Below are positions 8,971-17,668 of a stretch of DNA of 64,000 nt, one piece after another. Below the pieces are notes generated by a model, which did no database searches, was not told the DNA's origin, and saw only the letters and a list, made by a program, of their open reading frames with translations. Source of the DNA: Enorma phocaeensis (GTDB lineage Bacteria; Actinomycetota; Coriobacteriia; Coriobacteriales; Coriobacteriaceae); assembly GCF_900186505.1 (NCBI RefSeq), contig NZ_LT891968.1, forward strand, positions 160,119 to 224,118, in the 5' to 3' direction. A program made the position numbers and the translations under genes. Position 1 is the first letter of the stretch, and each line of letters starts with the position of its first letter.

Positions 8971-9885
8971 CTAGACGATGTAGCGCTCCAGCTTCGCACG
9001 GTGGCAAGGTTCGTATTCGACGAGTTCCATCAGCTCAGCCGCGGTCATGTATTCAATCGAGAGCGACGTACCTTGTGCCTCAAACAGCGGGGCAATATAT
9101 TCTTCGGCAAGCTTCTCAAAGCTTTCGAAGCCCTTATGCTCTTCCGTTTCCATCTTCAGATATTTCTCCATGTAGCCTTCCAGGGTGCTGGGGTTGGTGA
9201 ACTCCCAGACGCAGTTCAGCAGCGTCACCTTTCCTGGTCGGTACGTGGCGTCGTTCACGAGCTTTCCGTAGATCGCGAGCAGGTGCTTCGTCATCTGCAG
9301 GCTGTCGTACCTTCCACCTGAAAGGTGTTCAGGCTTACGCCCCCTTCCCATGACGCAGATACACGCGAGTTTCTGGAACATCGCTACGAACCTTTCGGCA
9401 TCTTCGCGAGGAACGAGGTAGTGAGTCGCTTCGAGATAATCGGGGCGAAGGGTGTGACGGGGAGTCCCGAGCCATTCGAACATCTTCATCTCGCAGTAGA
9501 CGTCTTCTCCTTCGCCTTTCAGATACGCGTCGAGATTCGCCGGATGCGGGTTGTTTCGCAACGTCGGCAGCTGGTACTCATAGGCAAGCTCATAGCTTCC
9601 AGCATGCTTTCCTGAAGTGATCCTCACAGGACCGTTTCCAAGCAGGTTGAACGTCATTGCCGAGCTAGACCGGATGGAACACATCTTCCCGTCGAGCTCG
9701 CTTCCGCCTCCGCGCTCATACATGGCGCGAACGCTTCCAGACATCGGGACGACCAAGTTGTCTTCCAGGCGCTTGAGATGGTAAAGCTTCCGCGTCCTGC
9801 TTCCGCCGTTTCCGAATTCAAGCGGTCCTTCAACTGCGATCAGTTTTTTCTTAATAGCTTCATGTAACGTGGTTAGGTAGTCCAT
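8971..9885 (-). CDS. PGN_0703-like putative restriction endonuclease
   Basis: A 304-residue protein. The central ANLDAYLKGEGEDVYCEMKM reads as the D...ExK core of a PD-(D/E)xK nuclease, and the preceding GSELDGK and SSSAMTFNLLGN segments resemble the PGN_0703 family of putative restriction endonucleases (family recalled, not searched). The ATG at 9885 is chosen because GAAAGAGG precedes it and family-like sequence begins there; the ATG at 10050 would add an unconvincing extension. No methyltransferase lies next to it, so it is a solitary nuclease here. The next gene upstream is a broken ATPase. Confidence 0.55.
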   Translation of the reverse strand: MDYLTTLHEAIKKKLIAVEGPLEFGNGGSRTRKLYHLKRLEDNLVVPMSGSVRAMYERGGGSELDGKMCSIRSSSAMTFNLLGNGPVRITSGKHAGSYELAYEYQLPTLRNNPHPANLDAYLKGEGEDVYCEMKMFEWLGTPRHTLRPDYLEATHYLVPREDAERFVAMFQKLACICVMGRGRKPEHLSGGRYDSLQMTKHLLAIYGKLVNDATYRPGKVTLLNCVWEFTNPSTLEGYMEKYLKMETEEHKGFESFEKLAEEYIAPLFEAQGTSLSIEYMTAAELMELVEYEPCHRAKLERYIV

Positions 9886-10204
9886 GGCGGCCTCTTTCGG
9901 CGTGTTGAAGGGATACAAGCGGATAGCGGACGCCACCCCATTATGTGCAATTAGGCTGCCTATGCCCGCTATGCATGATATGAGCGGCGGGTTCGTGCAT
10001 GAACTGTACAGCTCTTCCCGGACACGACCTACATGCTCAGGTCGCGCCACGAGAAGACGGCGGTTCCCAGAGCGAAGAGCGCGAGCGGTGTGATGTCGCC
10101 AAGCCAGGAGAACTCACCCCACCCCTATGAGCATCTGCACGAGGACGAAAAGCGAGCACAGAGCGACACCCGCCCATCGTACGGCCGTAACGCTCGGCAG
10201 CGCG

Positions 10205-10620
10205 CAGGCGCCCGCCCAGCACCCTCAGACTCAAAGGCGGTAGCTCGACGATTCTGATTCGACCGGCTAGCGACTCGCTCGCGCCCTTCATGAGATGGTG
10301 TGCCCGCGAGCCGGACAACACGATGCGCCCCTTCTCGTCAGACTGTTCGACCACCCATCTCATGGGCGAGATGAGCTCGGGAGCGCTGGACTTCGTCGAT
10401 GATCAGCGGGAGGTTCCCTCGATTCGAAGAACAGTACGTCATCTTGCTTTGCGGGCAGGTAGTCGCGAGGGTTTTCCATCGAGATGTAGCCGGACGACTC
10501 ACCCAGATGCTCCCCGAGGGCCGCCGTCTTGCCGACTTGGCGAGCGCCTATCACCAGCACCACTTTGCCTTGTTTGAGCATACTGCCAATCGTTGGCTCT
10601 ATTTCGCGTTCTATATACAT
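10205..10620 (-). pseudogene. Broken DUF4143-type ATPase
   Basis: The 5' part (from the ATG at 10620) encodes MYIEREIEPTIGSML and the Walker A region GARQVGKTAAL, then ISMENPRDYL. The frame is lost near 10390 and matching sequence resumes in another frame (GRIVLSGSRAHHLMKG, then SLAGRIRIVELPPLSL), the Walker B/sensor part typical of DUF4143-containing ATPases. The rest of the usual 380-420 residue protein, including the C-terminal domain, is missing. Frameshift plus truncation make it a pseudogene. Confidence 0.8.
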
Positions 10621-10698
10621 GAAATGGCCTCCCTTCCGAGAGGCCATGTTCTCACGTTACGCCAGTTTGGTCAGATTTGGGAATTGTGTTCCCAAATA

Positions 10699-11685
10699 TT
10701 ACTCCCACTCGATCGTTCCGATGGGCTTTGGCGTGAGATCCATCGCTACGCGGCAGATGCCCGGCACCTCGGCCAAGATGCGATCGGTGATGCGCTTCAT
10801 GAGCGACCAGTCGAGCTCCGGTACCGTTGCGGTCATGGCGTCGACGGTGTTCACAGCACGGATGATGGCAGACCACTCGTAGGCGCGCTTGCCGTCGCGC
10901 ACGCCGGTCGCGCGCATGTCCGGCACCACGACGAAGTACTGCCACACCTTGCCAGCGAGCCCTGCCGCATCGAACTCCTCGCGCAGGATGGCATCGGCCT
11001 CGCGCAGCGCCTCCAAGCGGTCGCGCGTGATCGCGCCCAGGCAGCGCACGCCCAAACCGGGGCCCGGGAACGGTTGGCGCTCGACCATGGACTCGGGCAG
11101 CCCGAGCGCGCGCCCAACCTGGCGCACCTCGTCCTTAAAGAGCAGGCGCACGGGCTCGACGAGCTCGAACTGCAGGTCGTCGGGCAGACCGCCTACGTTG
11201 TGATGCGCCTTCACGCCGTCGGACTCGACGATGTCCGGGTAGATGGTGCCCTGCGCCAGGAAGCTCACCTCGCCAGCCACTTTGCGAGCCTCTTCCTCGA
11301 ACACGTGAATGAACTCGGCGCCGATGATCTTGCGCTTGCGCTCGGGCTCTGCCACGCCATCAAGCAGATCGAGGAAGCGGTCGGTGGCGTCCACATAAAC
11401 CAGGTTCGCGTCCATCTGGTTCTTGAACACGTCAACGACCTGCTCGGACTCGCCCTTGCGCATGAGGCCGTGGTTCACGTGCACACAGATGAGCTGCTTG
11501 CCCACCGCACGGATGAGCAGGGCTGCCACCACGCTGGAATCGACGCCGCCGGAAAGCGCGAGCAGCACGTTGCCCTCACCGATCTGCTCTCGCAGCGCCT
11601 CGACCTGCTCGTCGATAAACGACTGCGCGAGCTCGGGCGTGGTGATGCGGACCATGTCATCGGGACGCTTGCTGGGTAGTTCCAT
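10699..11685 (-). CDS. guaA: GMP synthase, ATP-pyrophosphatase subunit only
   Basis: A 328-residue protein that adenylates XMP and aminates it to GMP. It has the PP-loop LALSGGVDSSVVAALL, the QGTIYPDIVES segment, RQPFPGPGLGVR and the conserved C-terminus KPIGTIEWE. Most bacterial GuaA proteins of about 520 residues carry an N-terminal glutaminase domain; this one begins directly at the synthetase. The start is real: AAAGGAG lies just before the ATG at 11685. It therefore resembles the separate GuaAb subunit and needs a glutaminase partner elsewhere or free ammonia. It lies downstream of yacP on the same strand. Confidence 0.9.
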   Translation of the reverse strand: MELPSKRPDDMVRITTPELAQSFIDEQVEALREQIGEGNVLLALSGGVDSSVVAALLIRAVGKQLICVHVNHGLMRKGESEQVVDVFKNQMDANLVYVDATDRFLDLLDGVAEPERKRKIIGAEFIHVFEEEARKVAGEVSFLAQGTIYPDIVESDGVKAHHNVGGLPDDLQFELVEPVRLLFKDEVRQVGRALGLPESMVERQPFPGPGLGVRCLGAITRDRLEALREADAILREEFDAAGLAGKVWQYFVVVPDMRATGVRDGKRAYEWSAIIRAVNTVDAMTATVPELDWSLMKRITDRILAEVPGICRVAMDLTPKPIGTIEWE

Positions 11686-11856
11686 GACGCAACTCCTTTG
11701 AACGAGCCATACCTAGATTCAGTGTATCGGCTGCGTAGATTGGGGCGCACGGCTCGTCGGCAAGCGGCGCAGGCGGGAACGGGCGTGATACATCGAGGCA
11801 GGGGCAGCTCGCATCGACGTACGGGTAGCCCTCAGCAACCCAGCAAACGGTGCGCC

Positions 11857-12552
11857 CTACATGCGGTTGCGAAGCGCCTGGAGTTTGGAGAGCGTGTCCG
11901 CCGAAAGCCTGCTACCGAGCGTAAGCTTGATGTCCGGCGCGGCCTCCGCCTCCGCCACATCGACATCCACCTGGCGAATCTCCTCGACGAACATCCGCGC
12001 CGAGATACGCGTGACCCCCTTGCCCATGACCGTGGCTTGGATGGTGCCGTCGCTCGTCACCACCGAGCAGGCACGGCCGGCCTCGCGAGCCTCGGTGCAC
12101 AGGCGCTGCACCACCGTATCGGCCGAAACGCCCGTGGGAGAGAACTCGATACGCACGCCCGCCTGGGGCAGGTTGGGCCGATCGGCCGAGACGTTGCCCG
12201 CGCCGTCGAACACGATCACCGGATCGTAGCGGCGCAGCGCGAAGGCCGCCACGTCGGCGATGAGCGCCGTGCGCGCGCGGTCGTAAACGTCGTTGGAATA
12301 GGGGTCGTCGGAACGGTCGAAGATGAGCTTCTCGTAGCGCGGGCTCGCGTGGATCACGTTGTAGCCATCGACCACCAGAAGCTCGCGCTCGCCCCGCGAG
12401 TTCGTACCACGTGCCGGATCGACCACGCTCTCGTTCACGAACGCCGAGGCGAACGCATTGCCCGCGCCATATGTCTGCGCGCTCACGATCGGCTTTGCCG
12501 AACCCTCGCCGAACCGCTTCGCCTTCGCCTTCTGCCGGCTCTTCTTGCCCAT
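11857..12552 (-). CDS. YacP/Rae1-like NYN-domain ribonuclease
   Basis: A 231-residue protein with a basic N-terminus (MGKKSRQKAKAKRFG), then the NYN/PIN-like nuclease core with VVDGYNVIH (first catalytic aspartate), VIVFDGAGN and ADTVVQRL, and the usual TSDGTIQ region. Relatives such as Bacillus Rae1 cleave mRNA in the ribosomal A site. It follows rlmB by 80 bp on the same strand. The order cysS-rlmB-yacP matches the conserved Firmicutes arrangement (mrnC is absent), which supports the assignment. Confidence 0.88.
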   Translation of the reverse strand: MGKKSRQKAKAKRFGEGSAKPIVSAQTYGAGNAFASAFVNESVVDPARGTNSRGERELLVVDGYNVIHASPRYEKLIFDRSDDPYSNDVYDRARTALIADVAAFALRRYDPVIVFDGAGNVSADRPNLPQAGVRIEFSPTGVSADTVVQRLCTEAREAGRACSVVTSDGTIQATVMGKGVTRISARMFVEEIRQVDVDVAEAEAAPDIKLTLGSRLSADTLSKLQALRNRM

Positions 12553-12633
12553 AGCTCCCTCTCACGCGCGCAACGCCAGGCACTTCTTGACGTCAGGCGC
12601 CTCTTGATCTGATCGACGTTTTGACAGCTCGCG

Positions 12634-13572
12634 TCAGCGCGAGTTCTGGCGCAGCCACTCGTAGCAAAGGGCCGTAGCCGCCTGCGCCACGTTCAGGCTC
12701 TCGGTCTTGCCATGTTGCGGCAGCTTCGTAAGGTCATCGCAGGTCTCGAGCACGAGTCGGCTCAGCCCGTCGCCCTCCGAGCCCATGACGAGCGCGATGC
12801 GACCGGAAAGCGGCGCATCCCAGCACACCCCCTCGGCATGCTCGCTCGCGCCGACCGTCCAGAACCCTGCGCCTTTGAGCTCCTCGAGCGCGCGGGCGAT
12901 GTTGGGCACCCGGGCGATCGGCAGATGCATCACGGCGCCAGCGCTTGTCTTGTACGTCGCGACCGTAACCTCTGCTGCGCGCTTGCTGGCGATGACCACG
13001 CCCGCCGCGCCCACCACCTCGGCGGACCGCACGATCGCGCCGAAGTTGCCCGCGTCGGTCACGTGGTCGAGCACCACCACGAGGGCGGGACCCTCCCCAG
13101 CGTTCGCGATCACGTCGGCCAGCTCGGCATACGGGAAGGCGCCCACCTCGAGCGCGATGCCCTGATGCGCGCCGTGGCTCGACAGCCCGTCGAGCTCCGC
13201 ACGCGGCACGCGAAGCACCGGGATGCCCGCAGCGTGCACGTCGGTCACGAGCTTGGAGAGCACCGCGTCTCGATCCTCGCCCTCCGCCACGAGCGCGCGC
13301 TTGACCGGAAATCCTGTGCGCAGCGCTTCTGCGGCGGCACGACGACCTTCGATGTACATGCCAGCAGGCCGGCCGCCAGCTGGGCGTCCGCCAGCCGCGT
13401 TCCCGGCTTTAGAGCGCGCTCCGGCGGAACGCGGGGCTCTACCCTGCCCGGCCGCGGCCTTCTTGCCATATTCAGCGCGCGGAGCACCGCCTCTCCGAGT
13501 GCCCGCAGACTGCTGCCGCCCCTCGCCTGAGCCGCCGCGTCCCCGGTGACCACCTTGCTGTCTGCTTCCCAT
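12634..13572 (-). CDS. rlmB: 23S rRNA 2'-O-methyltransferase RlmB
   Basis: A 312-residue SpoU-family methyltransferase expected to methylate G2251 of 23S rRNA. The substrate-binding domain begins at MYIEGRRAAAEAL (about residue 72). The knotted SPOUT domain carries NFGAIVRSAEVVGA, MGSEGDGLS and SLNVAQAATALCYEWL. The first 70 residues are a Gly/Arg/Ala-rich basic extension, probably disordered and RNA-binding. The ATG at 13572 follows GAAAGG. It lies between cysS (a flavodoxin gene intervenes on the other strand) and yacP. Confidence 0.92.
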   Translation of the reverse strand: MGSRQQGGHRGRGGSGEGRQQSAGTRRGGAPRAEYGKKAAAGQGRAPRSAGARSKAGNAAGGRPAGGRPAGMYIEGRRAAAEALRTGFPVKRALVAEGEDRDAVLSKLVTDVHAAGIPVLRVPRAELDGLSSHGAHQGIALEVGAFPYAELADVIANAGEGPALVVVLDHVTDAGNFGAIVRSAEVVGAAGVVIASKRAAEVTVATYKTSAGAVMHLPIARVPNIARALEELKGAGFWTVGASEHAEGVCWDAPLSGRIALVMGSEGDGLSRLVLETCDDLTKLPQHGKTESLNVAQAATALCYEWLRQNSR

Positions 13573-13728
13573 AAGCTACCTTTCGCAGGTTCCTTCCGAT
13601 ACGAAAGTATACGAAACGCTCCGCGAACGGTGTAGGATGTCAGCGCTTGGTAAGGCATTCTCCACGGCAATACCGAGCGCAACCTCCCAGGGAATAGTAG
13701 TACGGAGTACGCGTCTCAGGGAGGTCCA

Positions 13729-14271
13729 ATGAAATCCGCCGTCGTTTTCCGCTCCCAAACCGGGTCTGCCAAGACATATGCCAACTGGATGGCAGAAGAG
13801 GTAGGCTGCATACCCGAGCCGCTAGAGAACATCGAGTCTGCGGCTGCGGACGCCGAGCTCGTTGTTTTCGTGAGCTGGTTCCATGCGGCGAGCATCAAGG
13901 GTTCCAAGCGCTTCCAAGCCTTTATGGCAGAGCACCCCGAGAAGCGCTACGCCGTAGTCGCCGTGGGCGCAACGCCCATGCCGTGCGATCTTTGGCCTGC
14001 CAGCGAGCACGAGGAGGCGTTCCGCCGCTCCTTCCCCGCGGAGAGCTATCCCGACCTGCCATGGGTCTACTGCCGCGGGGGCTTTCACTTCGAGCGCCTC
14101 GGAGCGCTAGACAAGATCGCCATGCGCATCTACTTCAAGATGCTCGAAGGCGAGATCGCGCGCGGCAACAAGCGCGAGCAGATCGCCCTCGACGGCATGC
14201 GCGAAGGTTTCGACGACTGCAATCGCTCGTACCTGGAACCGCTGCTCGAACAGCTCGGATTGCGCAGGTAA
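13729..14271 (+). CDS. Flavodoxin-domain protein
   Basis: A 180-residue protein. The N-terminus KSAVVFRSQTGSAKTYANWM is the phosphate-binding loop of a flavodoxin fold, though the usual T/S-x-T-G-x-T is altered to SQTGSAKT. VVFVSWFHAASIKGSKRF and AVVAVGATPMP fit the central strands, and the rest (YCRGGFHFERL) resembles protoporphyrinogen oxidase/flavodoxin HemG-like proteins. Probably a cytosolic FMN redox protein; partner unknown. GGGAGGTCC precedes the ATG. It is divergent from rlmB and convergent with cysS. Confidence 0.7.
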   Translation: MKSAVVFRSQTGSAKTYANWMAEEVGCIPEPLENIESAAADAELVVFVSWFHAASIKGSKRFQAFMAEHPEKRYAVVAVGATPMPCDLWPASEHEEAFRRSFPAESYPDLPWVYCRGGFHFERLGALDKIAMRIYFKMLEGEIARGNKREQIALDGMREGFDDCNRSYLEPLLEQLGLRR

Positions 14272-14335
14272 GGACCCCAGCTAGCCAGCAGCCGATGCAG
14301 AGTGCGAATTTGCCGTGACCGTCCAAGAACACGAA

Positions 14336-14361
14336 GCCGCTCCCCCTTTCGGAGAAGCGGC
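14336..14361. terminator. Possible bidirectional terminator
   Basis: The stem GCCGCT/AGCGGC encloses a C-rich loop between the convergent flavodoxin and cysS genes. On the minus strand it is followed by TTCGTGTTCTT, so it would serve cysS better than the flavodoxin gene. Confidence 0.5.
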
Positions 14362-14393
14362 CCGCATTGCTCATTGGCGGACTGGCACGGCTG

Positions 14394-15860
14394 CTACGCC
14401 CGCTTGATGCGGCTGCCAGCAGCGGTGTCCTCGATCACGAGGCCCATATCGCGCAGTTGGTCGCGAATGGCGTCGGCACGGGTCCAGTCCTTCGCAGCGC
14501 GCGCCTCGGCTCGAGCAGCAAGGATCTTCTCGGCAGCCTCGTCGACGTCGTCACCCGTGTAAGCGCACAGGCCTGCAGCGACCCCGAGCAGCCCAACAGG
14601 CAGCGGCTCCTCGATAACCGGCAGCTCCACGCCCAGCTGGGTAATGGCGCCGGCGATGACCGCACCGCACACGCGCGCCGCCTCGGGATCGACAGCGCCC
14701 GCCGCGCGATCAAGGTACGTGTTTGCCTCGGTCACGAGCTGGAAGTATGCGGCGACGGCGCCCGCGGTGTTGAAATCGTCGTCCATGCATGCCTCGTACT
14801 CGGCTGCCGCGCGCTCCATATCAGCCGTAAGACCGGCAGCAAGCTCGGCATCCGGCTCGCCCTCGGCGTGATTCGCCGCCCACTTGAGGTTGCGCACCGT
14901 ACCGGCGATACGGGCGAGCGAGTTCTCCGCACCCTCGAGGCGCTCCCAGCTGAAATCGAGTGGCGAGCGATAGTGGGTCTGCAGCATGAGCAAACGCAGC
15001 GCCGCCGCGGAGTGCTTCTCGAGCACCTCCTCCAACGTGAAGAAGTTGCCGAGCGATTTGCTCATCTTCTCGCCGTCAACGAGCAGCATGCCCGTGTGCA
15101 TCCAGGTGTTGGCGAAACCCTCATGCCAAGCGCACGTGGCCTGCGCGCACTCGTTCTCGTGGTGCGGGAAGGCCAAGTCGGAGCCGCCGCCATGGATGTC
15201 GATCGGCGTGCCCAGGTAGCGGTGGACCATGGCGGCGCACTCGGTGTGCCAGCCAGGGCGGCCCTCGCCCCATGGGCTCGGCCAGCTGGGCTCGCCGGGT
15301 TTAGCGGCCTTCCAGAGCGCAAAGTCCAGCGGGTCGCGCTTCTGCTCACCGGCCGCGATGCGCGCACCCACCATGAGGTCATCGATGTTGCGACCGGACA
15401 CCTCGCCGTACGACGGGTCGCTGCGCACGGCAAAGTAGACGTCTCCGTTATCGGCGGCATAGGCGTGCCCCTGCTCGATCAAGCTCTTGATCATGCCGAT
15501 CATAGGCCCGATCTCCTTCGTGGCGCGGGGACGCACGTCGGGGTCCAGCACGTTGGCGCGGCGCATCACGTCGATGAACTTCTTCGAGAACTCCTCGGCG
15601 ACCTCAGCCGCAGTCCTCCCCTGCTCGTTGGCGCGGTTGATAATCTTGTCGTCCACGTCGGTGAGGTTCTGCGCGAACGTGACCTCGTAGCCGCTCGCGA
15701 TGAGCCAGCGGCGGATCACGTCGAAGCTGATGAACGTGCGCGCGTTACCGATATGGATGTTGTCGTACACCGTGGGGCCGCACACGTACATGCGGACCTT
15801 ACCTGCCTCGATGGGCTGGAACTCTTCCTTTTTGTGCGTGGCGCTGTTGTAGATCTTCAC
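14394..15860 (-). CDS. cysS: Cysteinyl-tRNA synthetase
   Basis: A 488-residue class I synthetase that charges tRNA-Cys. It has the zinc-binding CGPTVYD, the HIGH motif as HIGNARTF, GWHTECAAM, the HGGGSDLAFPHHENE segment and the KMSKS loop as EKMSKSLGNFF. The start is a GTG at 15860 with AAGGAGCT upstream. Length is typical. It lies between ispF and rlmB, an order known from other Gram-positive genomes. Confidence 0.97.
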   Translation of the reverse strand: MKIYNSATHKKEEFQPIEAGKVRMYVCGPTVYDNIHIGNARTFISFDVIRRWLIASGYEVTFAQNLTDVDDKIINRANEQGRTAAEVAEEFSKKFIDVMRRANVLDPDVRPRATKEIGPMIGMIKSLIEQGHAYAADNGDVYFAVRSDPSYGEVSGRNIDDLMVGARIAAGEQKRDPLDFALWKAAKPGEPSWPSPWGEGRPGWHTECAAMVHRYLGTPIDIHGGGSDLAFPHHENECAQATCAWHEGFANTWMHTGMLLVDGEKMSKSLGNFFTLEEVLEKHSAAALRLLMLQTHYRSPLDFSWERLEGAENSLARIAGTVRNLKWAANHAEGEPDAELAAGLTADMERAAAEYEACMDDDFNTAGAVAAYFQLVTEANTYLDRAAGAVDPEAARVCGAVIAGAITQLGVELPVIEEPLPVGLLGVAAGLCAYTGDDVDEAAEKILAARAEARAAKDWTRADAIRDQLRDMGLVIEDTAAGSRIKRA

Positions 15861-16133
15861 GAGTAGCTCCTTATAGGCTCATCCCGGTATGCTCGGCTCG
15901 AACCGCCCCGTCCGCATCCATACGGCAGCCCGCATGGCAATCGAAGGGGTGCGTCTGGCATTCGCTGTCCATGGTACCCCAGCGCCGCTCATCATACCGG
16001 ATGGGTTCAAGCTTAGCTTCCAGGCCGCAGAATTAACGGGGATTCTCAGACGTGCGGCTTCGAGCGCCGCCGCGAAAAGGAGGAGCCCCCAACGAGAGCC
16101 CCAACCCACGCGACAGGCGCCAGCGCTGCTGGA

Positions 16134-16610
16134 CTAGCGCTGCTCCAGCAGGCACACGGCCCAAGCGCCGATGCCCTCGCCTTTGCCCTCCCAGCCGAGC
16201 TTCTCGGTCGTGGTGGCCTTGACGCCCACGCTCTCAACAGGCACTCCCAGCGCACGGCTCAGGTTCTCCCGCATCCGATCCCGATAAGGGCTGATTTTGG
16301 GCTCTTGGCACGCGAGGGTGCAATCCGCGTCCACGAACTCGTAACCCTCGCGGCGCGCATAGGCCATGACCTCGGCAAGGAGCTTGAGCGAGTCGGCACC
16401 CTCGTAGGCGGGATCGGTGTCGGGAAAGAGCTTGCCTATGTCGCCGCCGCGCATCGCGCCCAAGATAGCATCGGCCAGCGCGTGCGCGAGCACGTCAGCG
16501 TCCGAATGCCCGAGCAGACCTTTGTTGTGCGGAATGTCAACGCCGCCGATGATGCAGCGGCGCCCCTCGACGAGGCGGTGGACATCGTAACCGTGACCGA
16601 TGCGCAGCAT
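16134..16610 (-). CDS. ispF: 2-C-methyl-D-erythritol 2,4-cyclodiphosphate synthase
   Basis: A 158-residue enzyme of the MEP isoprenoid pathway. The metal-binding residues are in GYDVHRL and GHSDADVLAHALADAI; LFPDTDP, DCTLACQEPK and the C-terminal KATTTEKLGWEGKGEG complete the family pattern. The ATG at 16610 is chosen because AAAGGG lies just upstream and the family starts MLRIGHGYDVH; upstream in-frame sequence is non-coding. IspD is not adjacent. cysS follows on the same strand after about 270 bp. Confidence 0.95.
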   Translation of the reverse strand: MLRIGHGYDVHRLVEGRRCIIGGVDIPHNKGLLGHSDADVLAHALADAILGAMRGGDIGKLFPDTDPAYEGADSLKLLAEVMAYARREGYEFVDADCTLACQEPKISPYRDRMRENLSRALGVPVESVGVKATTTEKLGWEGKGEGIGAWAVCLLEQR

Positions 16611-16811
16611 ATGAGCCCTTTCTCTCTGCTTTCGCCTCACATCATAACGTGAGCCGACACTAGAATGCGAACGCCATCCATGTAAAACCGGCAACTCCAA
16701 GCGAATCATCTCAATGTATTCCCCTACAAGGAGCGCATCCCGCTCGAGTTGAATCGAATGGAGATCTCGAAGAGCTCTAAAATAGAGCAGACCCTTGGGA
16801 ATGGAGCCCGT

Positions 16812-17255
16812 ATGCATCCACCGCAGAATCCAATGGCACCGCAGCCAGCTACCATGTCGCCTGTCGCGCACCCGTCCCGCGGCCAAAACGGCAAGCGGAC
16901 GGCGGCGGTCATCTTGTATGCCGTCTCCGCCTTTTGCTTGACCGTCTCCTTAGCATGCTGGATTATCCTCTGCCACATGAACGGGCAGTACGCCGCAGAT
17001 GGGCCGGGAACGGGTTGGTACATCATACTTACGATCCCGTTTTATATCATCTTCCTCGTATTATTCGTCTCGCTTCCGTTCTTCGCCCTTATCTTCGCAG
17101 CAGCTGGCATCGTTTTATATTTACTAATTCATCGCAACGAACTCCGCGCAGCGGAGGCCTGCACTCAATCTGGACCCATCTCCAGTGGGAAGCGTCTTTC
17201 AGCACGGCGAGGAAGCAGCGACTTCGACGTACCTAATGGACCGATTAGCCATTAG
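16812..17255 (+). CDS. Small membrane protein of unknown function
   Basis: A 147-residue protein. A Pro/Gln-rich cytosolic N-terminus (about 30 residues) is followed by one hydrophobic helix (AVILYAVSAFCLTVSLAC), a short polar loop, a long hydrophobic stretch that could form two helices (WYIILTIPFYIIFLVLF onwards), and a basic tail. The ATG at 16812 has GGAATGGAG in front; ATGs at 16749 and 16758 are alternatives. No family recognised. It is divergent from ispF and 410 bp upstream of purL, so probably its own transcript. Confidence 0.55.
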   Translation: MHPPQNPMAPQPATMSPVAHPSRGQNGKRTAAVILYAVSAFCLTVSLACWIILCHMNGQYAADGPGTGWYIILTIPFYIIFLVLFVSLPFFALIFAAAGIVLYLLIHRNELRAAEACTQSGPISSGKRLSARRGSSDFDVPNGPISH

Positions 17256-17351
17256 CGCACGCCGGTCCGATGGAAGTCGGCTGCATTACGCGCCTTTTGC
17301 TTGCCTTTTCGACCCCTATCACCGCCAGAAGAACCGTTATTCCAAGTTCGC

Positions 17352-17480
17352 GCGTCTTGGCGGTGGTCACAATCGGATTTCCAGAGTAGATCCCTCCTAG
17401 AAGACAAAGAATCAACAGGTAGGAGTGTTGCGGGCAAGCCCTTTACTCGCCGTCACTAGATAAAACCACCGCCAAGACGC
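17352..17480. repeat. Dispersed inverted-repeat element, copy B
   Basis: Perfect 16-bp arms GCGTCTTGGCGGTGGT (17352-17367) and its complement (17465-17480) enclose 97 bp. It is related to copy A at 3243-3365: same arm core, similar spacing, and CAGAGTAGA in the same place. It sits in the 413-bp gap upstream of purL; the rest of that gap shows no other feature I can name. Mobile element or structured RNA cannot be told apart from sequence alone. Confidence 0.55.
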
Positions 17481-17668
17481 ACGAATGCTTTGCAGCCGGC
17501 AGTCCTGCCAGAATATGCGTGGTTTTCCCCTCGCGGAGGGCTCAAACCACGACGAGAGCGCCCGGCTGCCGCAGAAACCTCGTGAACCTCGCGGGGCGGG
17601 GCCTGCGCGCACGCGCCCTGTCGTATCATGGAGACGGTATGCAACCACCCTAGGGAAGGGCAGGATCC

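Noticed and set aside
14367..15866. 499-residue plus-strand open frame opposite cysS
   Set aside because: Antisense of a synthetase with intact HIGH and KMSKS motifs.
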